Shown: positions 1 through 10,239 of the stretch, piece by piece
Layout: the number at the start of each line of letters is the position of its first letter
Position numbering within the stretch: position 1 is the stretch's first letter
Assembly (NCBI RefSeq): GCF_022682495.2
Contig: NC_071391.1
Location: 126,957,896-127,021,895 of the forward strand
Origin: Desmodus rotundus
Taxonomy: Eukaryota; Chordata; Mammalia; Chiroptera; Phyllostomidae
Direction of reading: 5' to 3'
Length of the DNA: 64,000 nt
The notes under the pieces: model-generated
Told to the model about the DNA's origin: nothing
The model's input: only the letters and a program-made list of their open reading frames with translations
The model's database searches: none
Made by a program: the position numbers and the translations under genes

Positions 1-600
1 AACAATTTAAGCATCAACAAATCAGAGGGATGTTTATATATATTATATTTCTTCTTTTTTTTTTTCTATTAAGTGTATATCTGTTGTTACAGTGTCTTAG
101 AGATGTTAAAAATACAGTCCCAAATAATCTGGGGAAAAATAGCAGAAACTACTAGGACCAGGAATAACTAACTGATCAGCATTCATTTTCTCACACAAAA
201 ATGACATAGACAGAGGGTTCAAGATATAATTGGCACAGTGAGGAAGAGGTTAACAATGTAGGGGCAAGGTTTTCAATTGTCCAGATGTCTTCAGGAGGAG
301 AGATAATTGCACAGACTCAATCTCTCATCTCCTAGGAAACAGAACCCCTGGATGGCCTCACTAATCACAATACAAGCTTTTCTAATAATGCTAATAATCC
401 AGGTCACTGATAGGACAAAGGTTCAGGCTGACCAAGTAACACTTAGAGCACAGGACATTATTTCAAGGGGAGATGCTAAAACCTGTGTGATAAGTATAAT
501 CTTAGACTCTTATTGACATACAAAGGAAGTTTTAATTTCTAAAATAGCTTAACGAGATCCCAGCTCAGACCAAAAACAAAAAATACAACAAAACAAATAG
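1..600. other. No recognised feature; AT-rich leader
   Basis: I see no gene or repeat I can name here. The open frame at 307-516 has no domain, no splice context and no coding bias that I can see, so I read this as plain non-coding DNA. A short T-rich tract lies near 50-65. The L1 fragment that follows starts close to 600. Confidence 0.5.
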
Positions 601-602
601 CC

Positions 603-1650
603 AACATCTGGAAGCAGCCCAAGTGCCCATTAGTAGATGAGTGGATAAAAAAGCTGTGGTACATTTGCACAATGTAATACTATTTGGCCTTAAAAATGAA
701 GGAAATATTACCCTTTGCAACTGCATGGATGGACCTGGAGAATATTATGCTAACTGAAAGAAGCCAGTCAGAGAAAGACAAGTACCATATGATATCACTT
801 GTATGTGGGATCTAATGAACAAAATAAGCTACAGTCAAAATAGAAACAGACTGATAGATAAAGAGAACAGGCTGACCGCTGTCAGAGGGTAGAGGGTTGG
901 GGGGCTAGGTGAAAAAGGTAAAAGGATTAAGAAAAACAAAAGCAAAAACAAAACAAAGCTCCTAGACACAGAAAACAGTATGGTGATTAACAGAGGGAAA
1001 TGGGGGTAGGTGCAGGTAGAAGAGGGTAAAGGGGGATTAAATGGTGATGGAAGGAGACTTGACTTGGGTTGGTGACCACACAATACCATGTACAGATGAT
1101 GTCTCACACAGAACTAAAGGCGTTCATCATAACCAAGTCGTCATTATATGAAATGCTAAAGGGAATTATATAAGAAAAAGATAAAAATGACGAACATTAA
1201 AATGGTAATAAATTCACAACTATTGATAATTGGATCTAATAACAAACTAAGCAAAGAAGCAGAACAGGAACAGAATCAGGTATGGAGATAATTTGGAGGG
1301 TTATCAGTTGGAAGGGGGTATGGGAAGAATGAGGGAAAAGGTGTAGGGTTTAAGAAGTACAAATTGGTGGGTATAAAATAGACCAGGGGATGTTAAGAAA
1401 AGCATAGGAAATGGAGCGGTCAAAGAACTTATATGCATGACCCATGGAGATGAACTATGGTGGGGGGGTGGACTGCTGGAGGGAATGGGGTTACTAGGTG
1501 GAGGGGGGCATAGGAGGAAGATTTGGATAACTGTAATAGCATAATCAATAAGATAAATTAAAAAAGATAATTATGCACCTGAAACCTATATGATTTTGTT
1601 AACCAATGTTACCCTAATACAATAATAAATAAATTTAAAAATAAAATGCT
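603..1650 (+). mobile_element. L1 LINE 3' end, long 3' UTR form
   Basis: The block opens with the L1 tail text CCCATTAGTAGATGAGTGG, followed by GGATGGACCTGGAGAATATT and a typical bat L1 3' UTR, and ends with CACCTGAAACCTATAT, TTAACCAATGTTACCC and an A-rich tail near 1625-1650. It is a 5'-truncated, dead copy and keeps no reverse transcriptase. Relative to the copy at 22502-22853 it carries about 460 extra bases between GAACTA (about 1115) and the CACCTGAAACC motif (about 1577). The antisense open frame at 835-1107 (rich in P, S, L and F) is a by-product of purine-rich L1 DNA. I saw no clear target-site duplication. Confidence 0.85.
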
Positions 1651-1659
1651 TAAAGCATG

Positions 1660-2555
1660 CATGAGAATACAGCATTCGATTTCTGATTATAATTAAATAT
1701 TTAGGAGAATTTGAGCACAAATGTTTGTATTTAATGTTTGAGTGTTTAGGAAAGTCTGATTTGTTAGATTATGGGTATTGATTTATTATTTGTGTAACTA
1801 AACTATAAATTTTGAGTACTATTGATTCCTTACTATTTACAGGAATATTTGTTATCTCATAGATTTATAAATGTTACATACTGAGCATGAAACAAAGTTG
1901 AAGTGGAGGTTCCCTCTCCATGAACAAAAACCGTGAAGGAATCTTTTGTCATAATGCTGTGAGGCATAGTTACTGCTCTGAAGTTCTCTCAGACTTACCA
2001 GGGGCCGAAGAGTGGTCTGCAAGTAACTCTGCGGAGTTCAGCTGTGGTGACAAAGCGCAGAGCTTAAGACTTGAGGCAGGCGTGATAGACACTGATATAA
2101 GACAACATTGTGCTGGGTGCTTTTTTAGGCAACTGGACCTGTTACAGAAACTTGTATTTGTCTGAAGTAGACACCTCAAAACCCAGCTCTGCCAGTTGGT
2201 TGAGGGGAAAGTGGTCACTGGCACTAGAGAGACTCCCAGGCTTGACCAAATCTCCTGCTTGTCGGGGCAGAGATGAAGCATGAGTCCAGGCCTCCTGACC
2301 GAGAGTGCAGGGCTCTGTTCACTCTGCCAGGGCACATGGGGACACATGTGACATATGCGTAGTCAGCAGCCAGTAAGTGGTATTAACAATGGTAAAGACA
2401 GAAATGACATAGTGGCACTAATATAGCCACTCATGAGGACTTAGAGGTAAGTTGGGCAGATGAAACAGACTTGTCAGGACGGAAAAAGTCATTGCAAAAA
2501 CAAAGTTCTAATATATATAGGGGAGAAGGGAGAAGAAAGAGAGCATTTCTGCTCT
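1660..2555. other. No recognised gene or repeat
   Basis: The first part is AT-rich (1660-1900). The rest is of mixed composition and holds two overlapping open frames on opposite strands (1920-2165 plus, 1970-2347 minus). Neither resembles a protein family I know, and overlapping frames on both strands over the same bases argue against either being coding. Confidence 0.4.
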
Positions 2556-2559
2556 TTCA

Positions 2560-3690
2560 AATTACTCAAATGTAGACAAAGGACCTAACCAAAAAGTGGA
2601 TCAAAAATAGCAGCAGACAATTCACAGAATAAGATATTCAAATGGGCAATGAACATATCAAAAGATGATCAGCCCCACTAGTAGTCATGAGAATAAAAAA
2701 TGTTGTTTCTCATTTACCAGACTGATAAATATTTAAAAGATTGTTGTATTCATTGTGGGCAAGGACGTGAGGAAATAGAGCTCTCACACAGTGGTGGGTG
2801 GAGTGGGCTATGGTAAAGCCTTTTTTGGGGCTGATTTCTTCATATTTTTCAAAACTTAAACTGTGCTCATGGTTGACTCAAAATTCTAATTCTAGAAATT
2901 CTAAAGAAATCCATGTTTGTGTCTACGGAAACGAAGATGTTCAGTGCCATATTATTTTATGGTAATGAAAAATTGACATTACTCAAAGTTTCTTTAAAAG
3001 AAGAGATTAAATATATCATGGTGCACCCACACTATGGGCTACCGAGTGGCGATTAAAAATTAAAGAGTAGTCCCGATCAGTGTGGCTCAGTTGGCTGGGT
3101 GTTGTTCTGCACAGCGAAAGGTTGCTGGTTGATTCCTGGCCAGGGCACATGCCTGGGTTATGTTTGGTCTCCAGTTGGGGTGCGTAGGAGAGGCAACTGT
3201 TTGATGTTTCTCTTGCACCTAAATCTTCCTCTTCCTCTCTTTCTCCCTCCCTTACCCTCTGTCTAAAAATAAGTGAATTAAATCTTTCAAAATTAAAAAT
3301 ATCTCCAAGGGCAGACATAGGCAGATCACTGATGTATTTTGTTAAGTGGCAATAGGCATGAAAAATGTGTATAATGATCTCATTAAAGCTAGACACAAAT
3401 GTGTATATGACTATATGTGATTGTAAATACATACATAAATCATTTGAAGGAAACCCTTAATGTTTACCGGTGGTTACCTTTGGAAAGGGGAATGTGTTTG
3501 GAGGTGGGGGGTGAGGGTAAGGGACAATGTTCCATTTTATACTCTCTTTCTAGATTTATAACTGTATCTGTGTCTATGTTTGTGCCTGCCAATGTCTATG
3601 TCAATGTGATGTTAACATCTATATCTCTGTTGTTTCAACATTTGCGTTCATATAATGCTAATCTAATATAAATTATCTTAAAAAAAATAA
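2560..3690 (+). mobile_element. Old L1M/HAL1-type LINE 3' end, interrupted by a SINE
   Basis: The text follows the 3' part of an old L1 or HAL1: AAATGGGCAATGAACATATC, a GGGCAAGGACGTGAGGAAAT block, CTAAAGAAATCCATGT, then TTTACCGGTGGTTACCTTTG and GGGGTGAGGGTAAGGGA just before an A-rich end near 3680-3690. The reading is broken at about 3065-3300 by a VES SINE and resumes after it, so one element is cut in two. Divergence is high with many indels, as expected of an insertion older than the bat radiation. Subfamily (L1ME or HAL1) is uncertain. Confidence 0.75.
3065..3300 (+). mobile_element. VES SINE (bat tRNA-derived), nested in an old L1
   Basis: The head shows the pol III A-box-like TGTGGCTCAGTTGGCTGGG, the B-box-like GGTTGCTGGTTGATTCCTGG, then CCAGGGCACATGCCTGGGTT and a CT-rich body, ending in an A-rich tail (TAAAAATAAGTGAATTAAATC). 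This is the VES SINE seen in many bats, and it is the best lineage marker in the window together with the copies at 32.8 and 38.5 kb. It sits inside the older L1 tail, giving relative age. It is non-coding; mobility would have depended on L1 enzymes. Confidence 0.9.
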
Positions 3691-4920
3691 AGACAGCAAT
3701 TTTAACGCCCTGGCACTCTAGTCCAGTTCTGGCTCCGCTGTAAGAAAATAGTCACTTATGGCGTAGTGAAAAGCGTGGCCTGAAAGGGCTTGAGAGGAAC
3801 AAATGGCCACTTCTTGGCCTTGGTTCCTTCCCTCCCTCCTCGTTTTCTAATACTGCATGCAGAGACAGAGAGCATCCTGCTGCACCTGTGCGTTCCCTGC
3901 AACCTTTTCCCAACTTCTAGAGTCAAAATACACCTGAGATTAAAACTCTATAAAGTAGATGATGCCAATTTGAATTTTTTTTTTCCATTGTCTAGTTTTC
4001 CTGTGCTTGGCTGATGTCCCCAGTGCTGCCTGGTGTGGTTGCTTGCTCTCTCCAGGTGGAATAGCAGCTTGTCTTAGCTCTGCTTTGTAGTTGCTTTGTG
4101 GAACCACAAAGGATACCTGGCCTCATGCTGGGGCCAGGACTGCAGACTGTGAACTCAAAGGCTGTACTTCGCTTATCAAATGGAACAGTTCCACCAAAGG
4201 AATCTGTTGGGGATGTTTGCCTTGGTTCCCAGGACAAAAGATGAATAGTTTGCTTTGAGCACTTGCAGTCCTCTGCATTGGCTCATGCTAATTAGAGGTT
4301 GGTGCTGGTATGGCACCTGAATCTCTGGGGGTGTGAATCACAGCTCCCACACAGGAAGGCCATTCAATAAGGCACCAGCCATCAGAAGCTTGAGACTGTT
4401 CCCCAGCTTTTTGACTGATTATTCATTTATTCAGCAAACATTTATTAGCTTTTTCAACTCTGGTCTGCTCATGGAATTCATCACCAGGCACATATCAAAA
4501 GTCATCATTTCTGTGATTTTTCCCACACTGCCCCCTCCCTGGTTTGTTTCTACTTCTTGTCCCTGGCCTTCTTTCATCTTCCCTGGCTCTCTGCTCCCTT
4601 GGTCCTGTACTCTTGCTCCTGAGAGTGGTTATTCCAGGACCCACTTGCTTTGAGAAACTGCCTAGACACAATTGCCTGCCCTAACCCACAGCTCTCCCAG
4701 GATCGTGACTTGCCTTTGATTCTCTGCCTTTTTGTGGCCGTGGAAACGAAATGGCCTTGACTAAGCCTTTAGGACTTTCTAAGCAGCAGAGGGGACCATA
4801 TAACTCCGTAGTCAGCACTGTGTTGGGGACTGGCATGTGGGTGAAAGGAGTTAGGGCTAGAAAGATTAGTTCATTCAAAACCAGAAAAATTTAAAAATAT
4901 GTAAAATATGTAGTCTTTCA
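3691..4920. other. No recognised gene or repeat
   Basis: Mixed-composition DNA with several short open frames on both strands (3790-4014, 3992-4237, 4333-4653, 4681-4878). None has a recognisable domain. A short piece near 4425-4450 (TTCAGCAAACATTTATTAGC) resembles the end of an L2 or MIR element but is too short to call. Confidence 0.4.
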
Positions 4921-4929
4921 GATATTGAG

Positions 4930-5690
4930 AATTGCTTTAGAGAAGGCATATGTAAGGGGAATAGAGGGTACTAAAGTAGGAGTAGGGGAGCAATTTAATA
5001 GGGAACTTCGAAAAGGCCTTACTCACCTGTGAGTGAGCTAGCCTTGTGGATTGCTTGAGAGAAAGATGCTCTAAACAAAGGGAAGAGAAGAAACAAAGGC
5101 TGTGAGGTGAGAACTTGCCTGGAATGTTGAAGAGAGGGAAGGACAATGTGAGCAATGAGAGGGGAGGAGAGTAGGGGCCTTAAGCTCAGCTGTGCAGTAA
5201 GTGGCTAGAGTGTGCAGGCCTTTGTGGTCCTTTGTGAGGACTTCAGCTTTCCCTGCCAGTGAGCTAAGGAAAGTCATTGCTAGTGGGGAAGCCCCCTGAG
5301 TAGAGGTGGACGCCCACCCTGTGCACTGCATGTGTGCCCTCTCATTCGGTGGTGGTGAAACTGGTGCCATGCCCAGGCTGATGGGGAATGGCCAGCTCTG
5401 TCTGGGGAAGCTGGGGAAGAGCCGAGTCTGGAAGTGTGAGTTTTCCAGAGGGACTAGCATGAGCAAAGGCTGGTATGCATGACATCATGCAAGCTGCAGA
5501 GAAAGGAGAACAGCTTGCTTTGGCTTGTGATGGCAGTGTGATAGTGGAGAGGCGGCAGGCAGAGAGCTGAAAAGAGATTGATGAGGCAGGGGGTACCAGT
5601 TCAGAAGAGCCTCGTATGATGCAATAATGTGGTCATATTTAATCCTAGAGTCATGGAAAATCATGGAGGTTTCCAAGTAGGGAAGTGTGA
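4930..5690 (-). mobile_element. L2 LINE fragment, reverse orientation
   Basis: Read on the plus strand this is the purine-rich complement of L2 ORF2 and 3' region: GAGTGTGCAGGCCTTTGTGG and TAATGTGGTCATATTTAATC match the order expected of a reversed L2, including the 'aggcctttgtggtcc' and 'ggaagtgtgatatattc' equivalents. It has many indels and cannot encode a protein. The minus-strand frames at 4937-5155, 5071-5466 and 5485-5676 are broken shadows of the L2 reverse transcriptase region or chance. Confidence 0.6.
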
Positions 5691-5809
5691 TATATTCCTC
5701 TTGAAATAAAAATAATTTTCACCTTATGCCTCAGTTTCTACATCAACTAACAGTGGGTAGGCTTCAAATCTAGAGAAAGACCTAGAAATGAGTTCTCACT
5801 TTTCACACA

Positions 5810-5925
5810 ATCCTAAATTTCCTGATCTGTAAAGTGTGTGGGGGGGTTGTTTATCTGCTTTATCTACCTCACCAGGGTTCTCTAAGGAATAAATGAGATA
5901 ATGTATGTGGAAGAGGATGGCAGTC
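5810..5925 (+). repeat. MIR SINE fragment
   Basis: CTGATCTGTAAAGTGTGTGG followed by CTACCTCACCAGGGTTCTCT and AATAAATGAGATAATGTATG matches the second half of MIR, with usual mammalian divergence. Confidence 0.6.
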
Positions 5926-5999
5926 TGCAGAAGGCCCAGTATCACCATAACCCAAAAGTAGCATGGGTGGAGTCAGCAAGAGTGGGCAGCCTGCTCAAG

Positions 6000-6240
6000 T
6001 GGGAAAAGCATGGCTCTGGAGTTGGACATCAGTTGGAATCTTGGGTCCACTACACACTGACTGTGTGATCTTGGACCAAGTAGACTGGCTGGACCACTTG
6101 GAGCCTCAGTTTCCCCATTAGAAAAGAGGGTTAATTTTTACTTTGCAGGATTGGTGTATAGACTGGAAACAATGAATATGAAATACCTAGCCCTGTGCAT
6201 GGTCCAGAGGAGAAGCTCAGTCACTGACAGTTATTTTTCT
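6000..6240 (+). repeat. MIR SINE, nearly full length
   Basis: It reads through the MIR consensus in order: AAAGCATGGCTCTGGAGTTG, TTGGGTCCACTACACACTGA, TGTGTGATCTTGGACCAAGT, GCCTCAGTTTCCCCATTAGA, then GAAATACCTAGCCCTGTGCA and a CAGTCACTGACAGTTATTT end. An old, inactive tRNA-derived SINE. Confidence 0.85.
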
Positions 6241-6559
6241 GAGATGATTGTGGTGAACACAGTTGGATGGATACTTATGATGGCCCTGCTGTGGGCAACA
6301 CACCATGCCTAGTGCTGTTGAAGCAGCACTACTGATGCTGGTAGGGTGTGCAGCTGAATCTTAGCGGCTTCTTTAGTAGTAAGGATGGCTTTGTGCTGAT
6401 CCTTCACCTTATGTAGACCCATTTTTTGTGCGATGCCATGCTGCATATCCATGGTTGGAGGCACCATCTGGACCCATGAAGGAAGAGTAGCTAATGGGCC
6501 CCCCGGGAACACCTGGCTCATGGCTGGCATGATGTAACCTCTCGGCTCTGCCCAACTAA

Positions 6560-7080
6560 GCTAATTGGCTGCAGCTCGACTTAACAGCCGTTGATTCAGA
6601 CAGGCCAAAAGGAAATGGAGGCTGAAACACGGATTCATAAAACCAGCTCATAATGTTATCCTTTTGAGAGGAAAATGGCTGATTTTTGTCTGAATTTAGC
6701 AGAACAGTTGTCCACATTGATTGAATTCTTCAAATAACTTCTCATCTCCCTGCTGTATTTTGTTTCAGAGTACACGGCTTCACATTTAAAAGGGAGAAAG
6801 AGAAAAATTACTGGCCAGCTGCAGTTTCTCATCTGGCAGGTGCCCAGCCATCTTCTCAGGATTTGATAGAATATAATCTCGTATTTAACTTGTGTCCTAA
6901 TACTGCCCCTGGGCCGGACTAAATTGAATCAGACCCAGTGCCATCATCGTCTAGGCTGAAGATGCACACCCGCAGTTCCTCCTGCAGACTGCTCGGGGCA
7001 GCCGCAGTAGACTCGGAGGAAAACAGTCAGGAAACAACACTCTTGCCAAGTGGAAACCAGGCTCACTGCTGTTTCCAACT
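6560..7080. other. Non-repeat block, possible conserved regulatory DNA
   Basis: This stretch matches no repeat I know and is unusually balanced in composition, with intact homeodomain-like TAAT/ATTA sites (GCTAATTGGCTGC near 6560) and several E-box-type CAGCTG cores (about 6821). It lies between MIR and L2 relics. No open frame looks coding. Calling it a conserved non-coding element is inference only; ordinary unique DNA is equally possible. Confidence 0.25.
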
Positions 7081-7119
7081 GGACCGCCTTACTTCTGCCT
7101 TTTAACAGTTTTCCACAGT

Positions 7120-7640
7120 CGTTAGTTATTCATTCGTTCACTAATTAATTAAGCACCTAGTATGGTGCAAATGCAAATAGTATGTAATCTATGATCGTTT
7201 CCCTCAGGGAACTTACAATTCAGTAGAGAAGATAAGATGTACACAAATAACTCGGCTGTCCTATGGGAGCACGGAAATGGGTGACAAGCAGTAAGGGTAG
7301 GATTTGAGAGCAGGGGAGGTTAAGCTTTGCCAGGAATCACTTTATGGAATGGATAAAATGGTTTGGGTGGTGAGTTGAAGGAGTGGGGTAGGCAGAGATG
7401 GAGATGAGGGAAGTAGATGAGTATTCCAAGGTTGAGTAATGTGAGAAATAAGAACGGTGTGTCCTATGATTGCGTTTTGGACTGAAGTGAAGTAAGTATC
7501 ATTTGGGGTAATGCAGTAGCAATCCAACAGCTGGAAACCTTTAAAGAGGCTGCAGAGAGGGAGACTAGTTAGGAAGCCAGGACAATACTCCAGGTGAGAG
7601 AAGGTGATTTATGAAGTTGATAGTAATGAAGATGGCGAGA
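7120..7640 (-). mobile_element. L2 LINE 3' end, reverse orientation
   Basis: ATTCATTCGTTCACTAATTA and AAGCACCTAGTATGGTGCAA are the complement of the L2 3' terminus; the text then runs CAGGGAACTTACAATTCAGT and on into the body, ending around AGGACAATACTCCAGGTGAG. This is the standard reversed L2 order over some 500 bases. No coding capacity remains. Confidence 0.75.
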
Positions 7641-7859
7641 AAGGGTGGGCTTCTAGACATGTATAGACTTTCCAGTCTCATCTTGACTTCTATATGTGTC
7701 ACCTTCCTAGAAGATTCCTGGCTTTCAGATTTGAAAAAAGATACTATTGAGGGCAATTTCTGTCTGTGTGTGACCAGAATAGCTCCCCTAACCTACCCAT
7801 GGCATGGTTGCCCTTGGACTTATGGCTTTGACCTATTCGTAGCTGTGTTCCCTTAGGGT

Positions 7860-8030
7860 CATAGACCCCTGGAATGAGAGAACTGAGGCCTAGGGATCCT
7901 CTAGTCTAGTCCCTCATTTTACAGATGAGGAAACCAGGGCTCCGAGAGAGGTGAACTGGCTTTCCTAACATGTAACAGGCAGTTAGAGAGGGACTGAAAC
8001 GGTGTGTCCTGATTCTGACTGCAGGGGTCT
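7860..8030 (-). repeat. MIR-related ancient SINE, reverse orientation
   Basis: CTAGTCCCTCATTTTACAGA then TGAGGAAACCAGGGCTCCGA and AGGTGAACTGGC match the complement of a MIR-class element. The leading part (GAATGAGAGAACTGAGGCCT) differs from standard MIR, so it may be a MIR3-like variant. Confidence 0.55.
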
Positions 8031-8094
8031 TCCTAAAACACCACTTCCTGCTCCATGTAGAAGACAAGGTGTTCTTCTCCCTGGTGGCAGAGAC

Positions 8095-8265
8095 TGGCTA
8101 GTTGTACCCCAAACTCCATTCCTCTTGCCCAAGCTAGTCTACACTTCCCAGTTTCTCTTGCTGTTAGGTGTGGCCATGTGATCTAGTTTTGGCCAGTAGA
8201 ATATGGGCGGCAGTAGGAATTGCCTTCCATAGGTTTTTAGTTGGTGGAAAAATGGAAAGGAGTCC
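8095..8265. repeat. Ancient interspersed repeat, family not assigned
   Basis: TAGTCTACACTTCCCAGTTT, TTAGGTGTGGCCATGTGATC and TTTTGGCCAGTAGAATATGG form a string that recurs widely in mammalian genomes ('gtggccatgtgac...ggccaatgagatgt'). I recognise the motif but cannot name the family with certainty, nor its strand. Confidence 0.4.
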
Positions 8266-8499
8266 TAACTATGGATGGAGACAGAAGTGTAGATTGATAA
8301 GAATGAAAATTTTCTCAATTGAGTGTGTATTTTAATACTTAAAATGATCAAAATATATTTAGTTTTCTAAGATGGATGAAAACTATCACAGGGCCTGCCA
8401 TGTTTTCATCCAGGGGAAGGGGCAACACTCTGTGATGGTAAACTTTTCAGGAGCAGCAGGAAATAAAGGATAAAGGTGATCCATTCATCAAGTGGTGCT

Positions 8500-9190
8500 T
8501 ATTGAAGGTAACGTGGGTGGTTCCAAGCAGCCTGATAATGTCTAGAGGCAAGTAAGGGCTGGGTGCTAAGGAAGCCCATGGGAGGGCACTGAACCCAGAC
8601 CTGCTGGAAATGACATCGAGGTGGAACCTAAGGGAGGAAGCAGAACCTAAGGCAGATAAAAACAGTGGACAAGATGGAAAAATAAAGAAACTGAAAACTG
8701 AAAAATGACTGCTACCAAAGAAGTAGGGTGGTGCAGAAGCTGGATTAGGAAGCCAGGTGCTGGCAAACATGTTGAGGGGTGTGGATAAACCTGAGAGACT
8801 CTGGGAAACCTTGGAAAGATTTTGAACAGAGAAATGACACAGTCAGCTTTGTGTTGTAGAAAAACCACTCTGCCGTTAGGGAGAATTGATGAGAGCAGGA
8901 TGGGGCTGAGGTGGGAGACAGAGTAAGAGGCTCCACTGGTGTGTGGTTCTTCTCAGCAGTGCTCCAGAGCCTAGGGGTAGGATGCTTAGAGTTATCTAGG
9001 GTGAATGATTGGTCCAAGAGGATGGGGCTGAGGTGGGAGACAGAGTAAGAGGCTCCACTGGTGTGTGGTTCTTCTCAGCAGTGCTCCAGAGCCTAGGGGT
9101 AGGATGCTTAGAGTTATCTAGGGTGAATGATTGGTCCAAGAGGTAAGAATGAGGGACATGGGACCCTGTCAATCCCTGTCGCTGCACACT
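8500..9190 (-). mobile_element. L2 LINE fragment, reverse orientation, with internal duplication
   Basis: AAGCTGGATTAGGAAGCCAG, TTGAACAGAGAAATGACACA and GTCAGCTTTGTGTTGTAGAA mark a reversed L2 body. Part of its length is two exact copies of a 122-base unit (separate entry). Minus-strand frames at 8447-8770, 8745-9017 and 8996-9187 lie in this repeat; the last two share residues only because of the duplication. Confidence 0.6.
8899..9142. repeat. Perfect tandem duplication, 2 x 122 bp
   Basis: The unit beginning GATGGGGCTGAGGTGGGAGA and ending GATTGGTCCAAGAG occupies 8899-9020 and recurs at 9021-9142. Reading base by base I find no difference between the copies. The surrounding L2 is heavily diverged, so the duplication is far younger than its host sequence, or it is an assembly artefact. 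Confidence 0.95.
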
Positions 9191-9239
9191 AGCGATCTGT
9201 CGTCACTTCTAGCTGATGACTTCATTGTATTTCACTCTA

Positions 9240-9547
9240 GAATACATCTAGAACAAAATTTAAACTTTTAAATATGCCCTGCCTGATCCAGCTACAGAAT
9301 CTTGCCTGGCTTTCTAAAGTGTAGTGTATGCAACTTGCCCCTTTGTCTCTGAACTTGAGCTCCATAGGTCTGCTTCCATTTCAAAAAACACGCCAAGCTC
9401 TCTCCCACTTCATGGCTTTTTGCACACACTCTTCCCTCTGCCTGGAACATTTTCCCTCCATTTATTGTATGGCATTTACTCACTTTTTAGGGGCCTATTT
9501 TAAATGTCATTTCCTTAGAAAGGCCTTTTTTTTTTGCCCACTCTCTA
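9240..9547 (+). mobile_element. L2 LINE, left part of a split copy
   Basis: CTGCCTGATCCAGCTACAGA, TTTTTGCACACACTCTTCCC, TCTGCCTGGAACATTTTCCC and TTTCCTTAGAAAGGCC follow the plus-strand L2 3' region. The copy stops at a younger repeat (9548-10016) and continues at 10017. Confidence 0.75.
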
Positions 9548-10016
9548 TTAGTTTTCTGTTGCTGCCATAGCAAATCACCCCAAAATCAGAGGTTTAAACA
9601 ATGTAGATTTATTATGTTACAGTTCTAGAGGATAGAAGTCCAAAATCAAGGTTTTGGCAGTGCTAAGTTTCTTCTGGGGGCTCTAGAGAAGAATGCGTTT
9701 CGTTTCCTTTTCCAACTTCTACAGGCCACTGGAATTCCCTGACTCACTGACTACTCCTTCCATCTTTAAAGCCAGAAACAGTGGGTCAAGTCCTTCTCAT
9801 CCTACCATCCCTTTGGTTCTCTCAATGCTCTCTTCTATCTTTAAAGACCCCTCTGACTACGTTAGGCCCACCCAGGCAATCCAGGATAATCTTCCCATTT
9901 TAAAGTTAGCTTACTAGCAGAATTAATTCCCTTTAGCCCTATAACCAACACATTCACAGATTCTAGGAGTTAAAACAGAAATTTCTGGGTGGGGGGACAT
10001 TATTCTACCTACCACA
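9548..10016 (+). repeat. Interspersed repeat inserted in L2; family not assigned
   Basis: The left end TTAGTTTTCTGTTGCTGCCA, then AGGTTTAAACAATGTAGATT, CAGTTCTAGAGGATAGAAGT, CCAGGATAATCTTCCCATTT and the right end ATTATTCTACCTACCACA follow a well-known dispersed mammalian sequence of the 'TGCTGTAACAAAT...GGCTTAAAACAAC' type. I am sure it is a repeat but not of the class name. Similar left ends occur at 45937, 57325 and 58640. It splits an L2. Confidence 0.6.
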
Positions 10017-10232
10017 CTATTTGAAGTAGGTCTCCCTCTAACTTTGTTGCTTAGCTTTTGTTTGCTTTCATGGCGCTGATCACAAATTTGAATTTCTTCC
10101 TTTTCTTTTTTTTTTTTTCTTTACCTCATTAGAATACATTCTCTATTAGGGCAGGAACCTTTTGGTCTTGGTGTGTCTTGTGTGCCTAACACGTAGTAAA
10201 TGCTCAATAAACATTAATTGAATGATTTGACA
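10017..10232 (+). mobile_element. L2 LINE 3' end, right part of the split copy
   Basis: After the insertion the L2 resumes and ends in its hallmark terminus: CTATTAGGGCAGGAACCTTT, GTGCCTAACACGTAGTAAAT and GCTCAATAAACATTAATTGA. Together with 9240-9547 it makes one L2 copy. Confidence 0.8.
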
Positions 10233-10239
10233 AATGAAA

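Noticed and set aside
835..1107. Leucine/serine/proline-rich minus-strand frame resembling a membrane protein; similar one at 22477-22758
   Set aside because: Both are antisense readings of the purine-rich L1 3' UTR at two copies of the same repeat.
8745..9187. Two minus-strand frames sharing residues, as if paralogous proteins
   Set aside because: Their shared part is the 122-bp tandem duplication within reversed L2 DNA, not gene duplication.
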